Positions 11,973-24,273 of a stretch of DNA of 64,000 nucleotides are shown piece by piece. Numbering within the stretch: the first letter of the stretch is position 1; every line of letters starts with the position of its first letter. The position numbers and the translations under genes are program-made. The notes under the pieces are model-generated. The model saw nothing but the letters and a program-made list of their open reading frames with translations. It was not told the origin of the DNA and did not search any database. Origin of the DNA: Torreya grandis (lineage: Eukaryota; Streptophyta; Pinopsida; Cupressales; Taxaceae); assembly GCA_037957365.1 (NCBI GenBank), contig JARHVA010004251.1:626001-690000 (forward strand), given 5' to 3'.

Positions 11973-14722
11973 TGTAGTTTAGAATTACACCCTTGTGAGA
12001 GAGTTATTTAGGCTCTCTCACTTCCAGCTACAAGCATGGAGACAACGTTAGGATATGGGTATCCTATGGTGAGGTTGAACTTCTAGGATTTTTAATGAGG
12101 CTAGTTCTTTAGGTGCTTCACTTCAGCTTTTGATTCCCACACTAAAATATACTATTGGCTAAGGAAAAGGGATAGGAGAATAACATGAAAAGAAATATAA
12201 GCTAAGGGAGGTGATGCACCAAAATAAATGATCCACTTAGTCTGAGAAAGGATACTAATTTAGTATAATATAAATTTTCTTACACAACTTCACAAGCAGT
12301 TAGTTTGCATAAGTATTTTATAAACTAGGCTCACCGAACCATACATGAAGCAAAGAGGTATTTCTAAATCCACACTAAACATCCATTAATGGTGGAAAGA
12401 GCTTGAGGCCAGACCTAAAAATAACTAAAAAACACTTGAAAATAGGTAAGAAATAAGGAAAATGAGTTTAGAAGGACACTTCTTCACAATGCCATTATAC
12501 ACAAGCTAACTCAACATGCTTTTCAAACAAAGAGATAGGTAAAAAGTAATATTTATTGCTTCAAAAGGTCTATTACAAATAAAAAAATTTAGAGTAATTT
12601 TATCACCAGTCCAGGGATAATGTCTTGGCTCCAAGGCCTTTATTTATAACAAAAAAGAGGGAAGAAAATATGAGAAGAGGGAAGAAGTCATTGATGACTA
12701 GGATCCCTATCGTCATCCTTCCTTGTGCCACTAAATGTGCTACTCAAGATCACTAAACAACCTTCTCGATTCCCTCCTAACTTCAAGTCTCTCTTTGGCA
12801 TCTCTAAAGAGCCATGTTATGAGTAGCTGAATGTCACTTCCTTGTGTGACTAAAATAATCTTTGCATTTAAAATGGTGTGGTTACTTTCATTTTCATGTG
12901 TTCTGCTAAAGAAGATGAGGTATCCATGTGTTGATAATCTAATCAAAATATGATTCCTTTATGTTTGAATGGATATTTTTTGGGAGAGGGAGCCATGTTG
13001 AAGGATGAAGGTCATCATTAAATTCTCAACTACCATCTCCCACCAATCATTTGGACTCCCTTTTGCACTAATTGGCTGTTGGACATTGCCTTCGATCTTT
13101 GACCTACACCATGGATCTTCCTATCATGGATGCCTATGGATCATCGATCTCCTTACCAGTTGGGTTCCCTTTATGCCACTTGGAAGCCTCTCATTTGTCT
13201 TTTCCATGACTCTTGTGCACTGTTGATCTTTATAAAATGACATTGGACCGAGCTTATTAAGTTAAACAACATTGGAAACCTGATCTACTATTTGCTGTGT
13301 AATTCAGGTTTTCAAAGCTACTTGACTTATGAAGATTTTCAAGCTAAGTCATTAAAGAATCTTAATTTAATATATGTAGAGTAACTTGGGATTTTTTTAT
13401 CTCTCCTACTTTGGACTTTGTCTGCTCCTTTACTTATGAAGTCTTCCTAAGTAGTCCTAAGTAGAGTACTTGGAGAATCCTAATTTACTCTATGTAGAGT
13501 AACTCAGGTTCTCAAAATTTACTTACTTTAGACCTTCTATGTCCAAGTCTTTGGACTTTCTCCTTCTGCAGACCCTCTTGAAATTATTTCCCATGGGCAA
13601 ATGTCCATAAGAATTCTCTTGTCTAAGTCTGTGCCCTTTTTTTTCTTAGGGCAAAACTTTTGAAGGAATTCCTTCAGATAATTTGTCCAAAGGAAATCCT
13701 TCGAATTTCTAGTCTGTAACTTCTTTCTCTCCAAGTCTTCTTCCTTTGACTTTCTTTCAATTCAGGCAAATCTCCTGAAGGAATTCCTTCAAACAAATTA
13801 TCTGAAGGAATTCCTTCAGACTTTTTGTCTGAAGTTTCCATATTGCTCCTTTTTTTCTTCAATTTTTTTTAAAGGAATTCTCTATGCTTCTTGCCTTCCA
13901 AAAATTTGCTAAGGACCTTCCCAAAGGGTAATAGACCCTTCAAAATTTTGAAAATGGTCCCTCTCTTTGGAAAATGCACTTTTTGAAGGGTAACATACCA
14001 TTAAAACTTTTGTTTGAGACCTTCATAAGGATTCCTTCGACCCTTTCTTTTTGCTTTGTTCCTTCGGGCAAAATTCTCGAAAGAATTCCTTTGAATAAAT
14101 TGTCCAAAGGAATTATTTTAGGCTTTTTGTCTGAATATTCCATCTTGTTCATTTTTCCATTAGAATATTTTTCTAAAGGAATTCTTTGGTTTTCCCTTTG
14201 TTCTTTCCTTTAACCTTTCAAACTTTGAAAAATGGACTTTCCTTAAGGGTAAGAGACCCTTTGGGCTTCCCATAAATGATATTTTTGGAAGGAGCCTACC
14301 CTTTGGATTTGTCAATGATCCTTGGAGTATTATTTGGAGAATACTTGCTCTTTAGTGAACTCGAGAAGCACCTTTAAAGACCAAATCAGGTTTGTCAAGC
14401 CCCTTTACTTATTTTAGGGTTTTGACAGCTCACAACTTATGAATTAATTGAGTAGTGCTCTTTAGAAAACTTGAAATACACTATCCATGAGTAATTCAGG
14501 TTCGTAAACCCAAATTACTTCTACTTATAAACCATTTAGAATTTAAGCACTGTTGGAAACCCAATTTGCACTGTGCCCTTAGATACTCAAAGTCTTGCGA
14601 CTTCAAAAGCTGGAAGACTTCTACTTTGTAGAACCTGAGGTTGTCTAAACTTGCCACTTTTGCTTGAATCTCCACCTTCTCATACTTGAGAAAAATTTTG
14701 GTATGTGGGCCAAAAATGGCCA
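11973..14722 (-). repeat. 5' LTR of element 1
   Basis: This is the partner of 2914-5591 with the same ends. It is about 70 bp longer through small indels, for example a repeated CCTAAGTAG near 13447-13460. On the minus strand it lies upstream of gag and of the primer site, so it is the 5' LTR. I did not identify its TATA box with confidence. Confidence 0.9.
13650..14265. repeat. palindromic repeat cluster in 5' LTR
   Basis: This is the counterpart of 4555-5150. GAAGGAATTCCTTC-like units lie near 13660, 13780 and 13807, with decayed ones near 14080 and 14110. AAGGGTANNNGACCCTT hairpins are at 13924-13940 and 14245-14261; a third near 13985 has lost its right arm. Confidence 0.8.
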
Positions 14723-15535
14723 ATAATTACAAGGTTGGATTATAATTTTTTTAGTTTAAAAAAGGCTCAATTAGGCCCTCTAGTCTAAAAGTACAAAACA
14801 TATGTATTTTATTACAAAAATTTCTACACCAATGCATTGTGCTCAAAAAAATATCAACTTTTAAAAAAATGGGACATCAATACAAGGTCATATGTGAAAG
14901 TTATGAGCTTATAAATTTACAAAAATGAAGACGAATAAGAGCTGCTATAAAAAAATCTAAATTTTAAAAATATCTATATAAATCTGAATAAAATGTAAGT
15001 ATAGCAGTGAAAAGCATGAAAATTTAGGGTATTTCAGAAAAAAATTGCTAAAAAATACCTCTTGGTGTCCAAATAGTGGGCTCCCAAAGTTGCCCTTTCA
15101 AATCTGCCTATTGATTTGTGAGGCCTGCCAATTTTTTTGTTTTTGCCTGCACAGTCCATACGACTGTACCTAGGAGCAATTTTTTTTTTGCCTTCCAAAT
15201 GACTATGTCCAAATTAGATAAATTTTATATGGATATGTAGGTTTTGATGCCTTCTGAATGCAACCGTGAGGTTCATTTTACTCATAAACACTTTAATTTT
15301 TAGGTACCCACCAGATTTGGGTGTGGTGCTTCTAGATCTAACCCTTGCCAATTTTGTCTCTTGTGCCCAATTTAGATAAAATTATAGATGATTTTGATTA
15401 TCTCAAGCACTCTAAACTCAATAGTGAGCTAAAAAATTCTCTATAAAGCTCCAATTTTTGCCTGTATATAAAATAAAAAATTGATCCTATATCTGGATGT
15501 TTTTCTTTTAAATATTTAACAATCTATGGATTCAA
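14723..15535 (-). other. copia leader (5' untranslated region), right part
   Basis: This stretch lies between the element 1 insertion and the copia primer site. It holds no coding similarity on either strand. It is what separates the copia 5' LTR from its gag start at 2780 once element 1 is mentally removed. Confidence 0.65.
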
Positions 15536-15551
15536 GATAGCTTTGGTACTA
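15536..15551 (-). promoter_or_regulatory. copia primer binding site (initiator tRNA-Met type)
   Basis: The minus strand reads TAGTACCAAAGCTATC. It matches the plant copia tRNA-Met primer site TGGTATCAGAGCCATC at 12 of 16 positions, and all four differences are transitions. It directly abuts the LTR edge at 15552. Confidence 0.75.
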
Positions 15552-16117
15552 TGCTAGAATTAGCTATATGATCTAATGAATCTAATAAAAAGTATAAATA
15601 AGAGATAAAACAATAATAGTAATAAATAATAACTGTATATCTGAGACAATAATAGAAATAAATAAATAACTCAAATATGATGAATTACTCTAATAATTCA
15701 ATATTAATTTGATATAGAATACACAAATAACTATTGCTTATATAGATCAAGGCGTGCATGATAAATATTAGATAACTCACACAACACATGTAGTTCAACT
15801 AATATTTGACTACAAGAATAATGGAGTGTAATTCCACACTAACAAGATAGGTATCCAACTTGTGTATAAGTTGACTACTAGTTAAGCAATCTTATCCTAT
15901 CTTATCTTGAATAGGGGAGTTGAACTCCACTATAACAAGATATGTATCCAATTTGACTACTAGCTAAGTAAGCTTATCCTATCTGGTGCAAATTATTAAT
16001 AAACATAATAAAATAATTATAATAAGTAATTAGTGCATCAATATAAATAATAAATACAAGTAAATACAATAAATAAAATTAATGCACCAATATAAATAAA
16101 GATTATGGTTATTGTCA
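15552..16117 (-). repeat. copia 5' LTR (outer end approximate)
   Basis: The sequence starts TGCTAGAATTAGC on the plus strand, directly beside the primer site. It is very AT-rich. A plausible outer end is the CA at 16117, just before gypsy-type coding of element 2 begins. The partner LTR is outside the window, so this end is inferred only. Confidence 0.6.
15826..15984. repeat. imperfect tandem duplication in copia LTR
   Basis: Two units share the pattern CCACAC/CCACTATAACAAGATA, GTATCCAA, TTGACTACTAG(T/C)TAAG, CTTATCCTATCT. Unit one is about 15826-15902 and unit two about 15918-15984. It could be a duplicated enhancer-like block of the LTR. Confidence 0.7.
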
Positions 16118-16149
16118 AATTAATAAAATAAATAATAATAATTATTCTT

Positions 16150-16830
16150 CTAATGATAAAGGAAAAATAGTTTAGAATAATGCTAATAGTTCAATTGATA
16201 ATGCTGCTCAAAATATTCTTCTATCAATTGGTTATAACAATAGTCAATATCAACATTATAAGCCTAAATTTTTTAGACAAATTGATGTTAAAACTTATAA
16301 CATAATTGATGATTTATCAGGTAGTTAGTCTTTCAAGGTAACTTGATAAGATTAATGAAGCTGTTAAGAATCCTAAAGCTAATGTAGGTTTACAAGAAGA
16401 AGATAATAATGAGCAATCAACGGCTCCTACATAAAATTATGATCCTCCTACTGATTACATTCCTCCTTTTTATGTTACGATTAAAATTGCTTTTAAGATA
16501 ATCCATAATTATATTTTAGATACAGGTGCTTTAATAAATATTATGCCTAAATATATTACAGATCAGTTAGACATATCTTATGAGATGGATAATAAGAAAC
16601 TTATTGGTTTTGATTATAGACAAACTAAAAGTTTTGAAAAGTTTCGTGACATAGTCATTGCAATTGCACAAGATGAAAGAATTAGATGCATGACTAATGT
16701 TCAAGTTTTAGATATCCATAGTAATTATGATATGTTATTAAGAAGAGATTGGTCTAAAACAATTGATACTTTTTTTGGAAAGGATATCACATGGGTTTCT
16801 ATTAGTAATGAAATTACTTTTATTTAAAAA
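16150..16830 (+). pseudogene. gag tail and protease of element 2
   Basis: The region 16150-16440 is the Asn-rich end of gag, with stops. Protease follows: YILDTGALINIMPKYI near 16510-16555 keeps the catalytic Asp, with Thr in place of the usual Ser after it. The tail at 16543-16827 is fully open and ends with YDMLLRRDW, matching the usual protease C-terminal LLGR-type motif. Confidence 0.85.
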
Positions 16831-16964
16831 AAAATATTACTGTAGTACACCTATTGAATCATCTACTTCTTCAGTGATTTTTTATGTTGAAATTGGGATT
16901 GAAACTTATGAATTGTAAAATTTAGATGAACCAAAAAATCAGCATGAATAATTATTTGAAAAGA

Positions 16965-17392
16965 ACATTTTATGGTCACTTTAATTTAATGGAGCTTGTT
17001 CTCAACAAGGTGATGGTGTTAAAGTCTGTTTAATTTCTCTTTTAAGCAATTTTTTTTGTTATGCTTATAATTTATCATTTGAGAAAACTAATAATACAAC
17101 ATAATTTGAAACATTATGTTTAGGATTGGAAAAGGTTATTGAACTTAACATTAAGCATTTAAATTTTTTTGGAGTTTCTGAATTAGTTGTTAGACAAGTT
17201 ATTAAAATATATGAAACTAATCAAACTCATATACATCGCTATAAACAAAAGGTTTGCTCATTACTTGAATATTTTGAAACTTTCAATATCACTCATATTC
17301 TTAGAGAATATAATGTTAGAGTTGATAAGCTCACTTTTTTTGCATCTAATCCAACTCTAAGTGAGACTGAACCAACCAAAAATTTCTCTTAA
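16965..17392 (+). pseudogene. additional RNase H upstream of RT, element 2
   Basis: The domain sits between protease and RT. FNGACSQQGDGVKVCLIS (about 16985-17040) has Asn where RNase H has its first catalytic Asp. A 17126-17392 open section contains LGLEKVIELNIKHLNFFG, SELVVRQVIKIYE and ILREYNVRVDKLTFFAS, close to the same domain in elements 1, 3 and 4. Single stops interrupt its first half. Confidence 0.82.
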
Positions 17393-17563
17393 GCTAACAT
17401 TTTTCATCCTAAAATTATTTATTTAATTAATAGTTGGTCTATTCTTAATTAGGATGAACACATGTATTTTTTCATAAAAGATAATTATTTTGATCATGAT
17501 GATTATGTGCTAAATTATAAAGATTATTTGTAATTAAGTACTAAAAAATTACATTCTAGTTTA

Positions 17564-19075
17564 TTGAGTTTAAAATCTATGTTTTCATCATATGATCAGC
17601 CAAAAATCTATAGAATGGAAGAGCTTTCAAGGATAATTATAGGTAAAACTATTCCTATTAATTTAGGTACCAAAAAGGATACAAAATATGTTTATTTAAA
17701 AATTCAGGTTACTTCAAGTGAGAAGGTTAAATTTGTTAAATTATTTAAGGAGTTCATTGATATTTTTGTCTAGTCATATAAAGATCTTAAGGATTATGAC
17801 ACTAAAATTATTAAACATGACATTCTTATTAAGCTTAGTATCAACCCTATAAAGTAGAACATATGAAGAATTAGCCTTTTTTTAGAAGACACCATTAAGA
17901 AAGAGATAGATAAGATGATTGATGATAGTGTCATTTTACCTGTAAAATATTAAGATTAGGTAGCTAATCTAGTACTGGTTAGGAATAAAAATGGTGACAT
18001 TAGACTATGTGTTGATTTTAGAGATCTAAATAAAGCTAGTGTTAAAGATAATTTTCCTCTACAAAGTATAGATCAAATTTTAGAGCAAGTTGCAAGATAA
18101 AAAATGATGTATTTATTGGATGGTTTTTTTAGTTATAATCAAATTTTTGTAAATCCTGAAGATAGACATAAAACTGCTTTCACTACTCATAGAGGTACTT
18201 TGACTTATAATAGAATGCCTTTTGGATTAATGAATGCATGAGCTACTTTTCAAAGAGCTATGCATGTTGCTTTTGATGATTTGATTGACATTTGTATTTA
18301 GGTTTATTTAGATGATCTCACCATGCATTCAAAAAGAATAAAAAAACATTTAGATCATCTTTGTGATGTTTTCACAAGACGCAAAAAATATGGCATTTCT
18401 TTGAATCTAAAAAAATCAATTTTTGGTGTTATTGAGGGTAAGTTATTAGGACATAATATTTCTAAAGATAAAATTTCTATTGATCTTGAATGTGTTAAAT
18501 CTATTAAATAAATACCTCCTCCCAAAGATCAATCTAGCTTGAAGTCTTTCTTTGGTAAGATAACCTTTGTTAAAAATTTATATCATATTTTGCTTATAAA
18601 TCTAATCCTTTACAATTATTATTTAAGAAAGATAAAATATATAATTGGGATGAAAGTACTAATTTAGCTTTTAATTATATTAAAGATTCTATTGTAAGTG
18701 CTCTATTTCTTGCTAAACTTGATTTAAAAAAATCATTCATACTTTATGTTAATGCTATCGAAAAAGCTTTCGAAGCTGTAATAACTCAAGAATTTAAAAA
18801 TAATGAAGAAAAACCAATCGAATACATGAGCTAAATTTTAAAAGATGCAGAAACTAGGTACCTCTTCATTCAAAAATTTATTTTCTCATTGGTTTACTCT
18901 TTGATTAAGTTTCATTATTTGTTGATAGGAAACAAAGTTTTTGTGTGATCTAACTTACCTATTTTGTCATATCTTTTAAAACAAGTAACCATTTAAAGAA
19001 GGATTGATAAGTGGATTTTACACATTCAAAATTTTGATCTTGAATTCAAAACTTCCAAAATAATCAAAGGTAATG
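17564..19075 (+). pseudogene. RT and gypsy RNase H of element 2
   Basis: A linker at 17564-17773 is followed by RT: DIRLCVDFRDLNKASVKDNF near 18000, MMYLLDGFFSYNQ near 18105, TAFTTHRGT near 18175 and VYLDDLTMHSK near 18305, an intact YLDD catalytic motif. The section 18323-18511 continues the palm and thumb (LLGHNISKDKISIDLE). The RNase H at about 18600-19060 is badly frameshifted, though KKSFILYVNA-like residues remain near 18730. Confidence 0.9.
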
Positions 19076-19077
19076 AA

Positions 19078-20440
19078 TTGGCAAAACACTTAACTAAAAA
19101 TGCTTCTTCAGATATTAATGTTTTAGTTTTGTCAGTTGATGATAATTTTTTTGCCAAGCCACATTTAAAGACCATGAAGATTGCTGATTTTTATAAAAAA
19201 TTTCAGTTTGGTCTTGAAATGAATGAATGGGATTATTTGTTGGCTGAAGATGATTGGTACCATGACTTAGTATATTTTTTTAAAAATCAAACCTGTCTTA
19301 ATTTAGATAAAAAGCAAAGATGTTCCCTAAGATTAAAAGTTTTAACTTTTTGTTTGTTATATTATTTTGTTTTAGTGAAATAAAGATAGAGTTTTATTAA
19401 GACGTCTTACACATAATTAAACACAAAAAGTTCTTAAAGGATGTCATTAAGGAAACTGTGGTGGACATTATGCTGTGAAAATAACTCTTTATAAGATTTT
19501 AAGAGTAGGTTATTATTGGCCTATTCTATTTTAGGATGCTTATAAGCTAGTTTATTCTTGCATACCATGTCAATTGTTTGTTAGAAGAGATAAGTTACTT
19601 GTAATACCTTCAAACCCTGTTATTCCTAAAAAATCTTTTACAAAATGGGGCATTGAATTTATTTCAAATATTCACCTACCTTCATCTATAGACCACAAGT
19701 ATATTTTAACAGCTACATATTATTTCATTAAGTGGCCTGAGACCAAAACATTTAAGAGTTCGGTAATAGGTGAAGTGATATCTTTCTAAGAAAATTAGAT
19801 TTTATCTAGATTTGGATTTCTTTATGAAATTATTTTTGATAATGGACCTCAATTTGTTTCAAATGAATTTATAAAATTTTTAGGATAATATTCTATTATA
19901 TATATTCATTCATCTAAATATTTCCCTCAAAGTAATGGTCAAGCTGAGTCAACAAATAAAAAAATTATTTCAATTATAAAAAAATTAGTTTGTGCTAATA
20001 AAAGAAATTGTCATCTCAATTTTTTTGAAGCTTTATGGACTGATAGGACTATTGTTAAGACAACAACTAGGTATTCACCTTTTATGTTATTTTATGGTTT
20101 TGATGTTACTTTACCAATAAAGCTTCAAATTTTGTCAGCTATAACTGCTTTACAATATGTTGCTGAAGATACAAATTTAATAGAACAAAGATTACATTAT
20201 TTAATAGCTCTTAATGAGTCCAAAGCAATAATATTACAAAAATTAGAAAAAATTAAAGAAGTTTTTTGATAAAATGATTTCTAACAAGAATTTTAATGTT
20301 GGAGATTTAGTTTTATATTGGGACAAAGGTCAAGAAGATTCTGAAAAACATCACAAGTTTGATTCATTATGGCTTGATCCTTATAAAATTGCTACATCAC
20401 TTAGAAACAATGCTTTTCATTTAAAGATCTTGAAATAAAT
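19078..20440 (+). pseudogene. integrase of element 2
   Basis: The linker 19078-19383 is open. The zinc region spans about 19440-19590 (GGHYAVKITLYKILR; SCIPCQLF). In the core, TKWGIEFISN near 19645 has Glu at the first catalytic Asp position, FDNGPQFVSNEF near 19838 keeps the second Asp, and SNGQAESTNKK near 19932 keeps the catalytic Glu. The section 20084-20269 is open. The C-terminal end (VGDLVLYWDKGQED) runs to a stop at 20438. This is the best preserved integrase of elements 1-4. Confidence 0.9.
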
Positions 20441-21826
20441 TGGCTATGTTACTTAGTTAACAACTATCATTTGAAATTATTTCATGATTGACTACTTTTA
20501 GTTTTGTTTGTTTCTTTATGTTTTGCTTTCTTTTTGGTTTGCTATTTCTTTCTTTGTTGTTTGGCATGCTTTTATTTTATTTTTGAAAGATGAATGAAGT
20601 TTACAAATAAATAAGTTTTACATTATGAAAGAAGAGTGCGATGATTCTAAAAATCTATTGTAAGTATCAATTATTTTATGATATTATGCTTCATGAATTC
20701 AGTTTTCTTTATATATGGATAATATATGTTGAGCTATATCAAGTAATTAAAAGTATTACTTAATTTTTAGATTTTGTACATAAGGTATTTGTATTAGATT
20801 GTGTATCCACCCTAAACTTCTTTGTTATATTATTCCTTTTTTTCGTGCCATGCTAGCCGAACAATCCATCCCTTGTGGAAATTCACTATTAAAGGGGTTC
20901 ACATATAACTACTCGAGAAATGATTTTCTTGGATCACACTCTCAAGAATATGTTTATATTAATAGGTAATTATTTTCTACTCAATTTCATTACACAAAAT
21001 TGACTAGCAATGTCGTTAGTGTTATGCCTATTTTTCACACCCTCTTAATTTTTTTTTCTAAACTAATACTTTCTATCATAGAGATGATTCTATCATGAAA
21101 TTTGAAACTGTCTCAGGGACTCAATCAATTAGTAGTATATTTAAATGTATATTTTTGATTATGAATTGATAATAATTGGTTGATGAATTCATGTTTATAT
21201 TTTGAGTGGTTTCAAAAAATATAATAGATTAATGAATAAAATGTGCATCTATATATCACTATGTATGTATGTGATCAGTCATTTTGCTTCTTAGATTAAT
21301 TATTTAGATGACAACTCAGCATTTTTAGTTTGACATGGTTCCATTTGATGTGTTTTAAAATATGGAAGCATATATATTTATATGACATTTTAAAATATCT
21401 TTATTGATTTTAGTGAGTATGGATAGTCATGACAAATTCAGGGATGAATTTTTAGTTTTGACAACTTGAATAGTTTGTAGTGATTATTAACATGGTTTTT
21501 ATTGACAATCTGAAGTTGGATTTAGAATAGATCAGAATGTTTTTTGAATTATTTATAATGATTTTCCCTCTCAAATTATTTTCAAAAAATTACGAGTATT
21601 CATATGGATTGGATATAATCATCACAACAAGAGGAAATTATGCACTTTATCATTTATTTTAACATAATTCAATTTGAAATACAATGGTATAAGTGGTTCA
21701 TTTTGATAGCTCAAAATGTGCTTGAGAGTTATTATTTCAAGGTCTTAACCTAAAGTCTTTTTTCCTAAGTATTTTTTTATAATCATCAAATCCTAGTGAT
21801 TTTGATGGAATGGAAATGATTTAGAA

Positions 21827-21858
<32 letters not shown>

Positions 21859-24273
21859 AGACTTGTCTGAAAGGATTAATATTGTTGACTTAGGACTTGT
21901 TTCATGGAATGGGTTTTGATGGCATAAGGCTTTGTTTAAAAGGTAAGATATTTAACTCTAAACCGTCATCAAGACATATAGTTTCAAAGGGCTTAGGTTA
22001 TTTGTTTTGAGGGTGTTGAAATAAATTCAAAGGAATATGAATGGTGTGAATGATTTGTTTCAAATTTGAACCCCACATGATGTAAGATGCTGAGTTGGTA
22101 GATGTTATGTAATTTATAGATGTCTTGGCACCAAGTTGGCATAAAAGTTAATGTGAGGTCATATTCGATAATGTTTCGAGATATGCCAAGAGATTTTGGT
22201 AGTCTAAAATTCAATGCAATAGGTACATGCCTCAAAAGGTAGAAGTTAGTAAAGATTTAGTCAATGCTTTGGTAATCACTAAATTTGTTTTTTTGGATAA
22301 CTTAGATAGAGGAAATGCTAAGTATAATCTTTGATGAGCCAATGGGAATTGAGAACATCATCTAGTTAGTTATGGTGGAGGTTGGCGAATATAAATAAGG
22401 TAGTTTTTATGTTTTTAGTCATTTTGGAAAGCTTCTTATGGAAGTAGAGATTTGAAAGTTTGGAATTTCAAGTTATAGAGAAGGATTTTGAGAGAAAAGA
22501 TATCAGGGAAGCATAACCAGGTATATCATGAATGAAATTAATGACTCTTTGAAGGATTTTATGAGTTGTTTAGATAGTTATGAAAGGAAAATTATGATAG
22601 TCTGCATGTTAATAAGTTTTGAGGAGGTTATTGATTTGAAATCTATACATGAATAAAATGAATGATTTTACAGTCTTGAATATCCTTCTCATGCATTAAT
22701 ATTGGCTAAGACTAGTTTTGGTTTTCTATATTCCTAATCTTCAATGAAATATAGAGTTGTTTGGGTTCGAAACTAGGTGTTTGGAAATATAAAAAATTGT
22801 GGAAATATGTGGGCTTTCAATAATAGTTTAAAAATAGTTCAAACACTTATAAATTTGTTGTTTCAAGACTCAAAATTTTTTATTGGAGTTTTTAGATGTA
22901 TAGAGCCAAGCTCAGTGAAATATTGAAAGGATATTATGTGTTCATGATATGATATAAGATGGGTTTATGAGTTTCAAAAGAATGCAAGTATATTTTATGG
23001 TGAAGCATTCTAAAGTGTCATATTTTATTCGTTTTTGAAGTAAAATCCTTCGTAGTTTTTAATATGTTAAAACTTGAGAAAGAATGGAAGTGTGCCATAT
23101 TTGCATTTTGGTTTGAACTTCCAAGAGTTTGTTCAGTTTTTGAAATTTTTTTGAAAGTTTTAAATAAAAGGGATTTTGGTCCATACATATCAGTTTTAAT
23201 TTTGAAAGGAAATTTTCATGCATGTTATGAAATGAGAATGTCGAGATTTAAATATGGGTAGGTTTTCTCAAACTGTTCTTAAATTTTGGGATTTAGTAAG
23301 TTTGTTGTTTTTGAAGTATATGATCTTTCAATTTTTTTGAAGCCATATTCTTATGCATATAGGGTTTTAATGTAAGATGAATATGTATATGCCTAAGATA
23401 TTGATGTTTAACTCATTAATTATGTTTATTGTACTTGCCTTGGGTTTTGAATTTTTTTTATTTTTCTAAATTTTTTTTACTATTGAAATTTGTGGACCTC
23501 GACTTTTTGTAGAAACAAATTTGGTTTGTTTTTCTTAAAAATTTCATAAGATGGTTATATACATAAAAGTTTTGAATAAATATGGTCAGACATAATATAA
23601 GAGATATATCAAGAAATTATCAAACATACGAATATAGAGTATGTAAGCTATAAGTTTCATCTACGAGTTTCAGTTACAAATATTGGTTTTAAAGAGAGTT
23701 AGATAAAAGATGAGACTTTTATTGAATCTACATCTCAGTATTTAAATCTTGGGTTTTATTTTGAATTTAGATGTTGAAATAATAGTACCTTGAAAAATTT
23801 AGTTGTTTCTCAATTAAGATTTTGATGAAGGTTATATTTTGAACAAGTGGTTTTTGATTTTAAATATTATTTGGTTTTACATTTTGAGAAGTTTGTGGTT
23901 GGAATCAGGTGAAAGGATTTTTTTTGGGTTTGATAAATTTTTTTAGCAATGTTTGTTATGAAATTTCACTAGGGTTTCATTTCAAGTTTGGTTGATTGAG
24001 TTTGGATTTCGAATAAGTTGATACATTAAAGGTGGAAACTTCAATAAAATAGATCAGAATATGATTAAGATAAAATTATGATATTATAATTTTATTTTTA
24101 AAGTTTTAATTAATGAGATTATTTGGATATAGTGATACACTTGGTATAATTCAGTTCAAATTTTTTGTTGAGATATGACTAAATGTTTAGAATATAGTTT
24201 TGTTTCATTTTGAAATGAATATATGTTGATTTTTAGTCATCAATTTTGAATATATTTTAGATTGTTTTAAAAT
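20441..24273. other. 3.8 kb AT-rich stretch without genes, candidate 3' LTR of element 2
   Basis: No protein similarity was seen on either strand. By position it should contain the tail and 3' LTR of element 2. There is no second copy in the window to fix the ends. The open frames at 21993-22235 and 23064-23261 are short, low-complexity and unsupported. Confidence 0.5.
21831..21858. repeat. (TA)14 microsatellite
   Basis: An uninterrupted TA run of 28 bases lies within the gene-free stretch. Confidence 0.95.

Larger units (their letters stand above)
2914..14722 (-). mobile_element. Ty3/gypsy element 1 (Tat-like), complete
   Basis: Two LTR copies in the same orientation (2914-5591 and 11973-14722) bracket an internal region coding on the minus strand for gag, protease, RNase H, RT, second RNase H and integrase. 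The LTRs start TG and end CA. Over the first 170 bases the two copies differ at roughly 18 positions by eye. Flanks are ACTAT (2909-2913) and ATAAT (14723-14727), a weak 3/5 match for a decayed 5-bp target duplication. Copia sequence lies on both sides, so it inserted into the copia leader. All genes are broken. Confidence 0.9.
16118..20440 (+). mobile_element. Ty3/gypsy element 2 (Tat-like), 5'-truncated body
   Basis: Plus-strand order: end of gag, protease, RNase H, RT, RNase H, integrase. Its left part, including the 5' LTR, is cut off by the copia LTR, so the copia inserted into this element. It is more AT-rich than the other gypsy bodies, and many codons end in A or T. The last recognisable integrase codon is at 20438. 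A 3' LTR should follow but its ends cannot be set without the partner. Confidence 0.88.
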
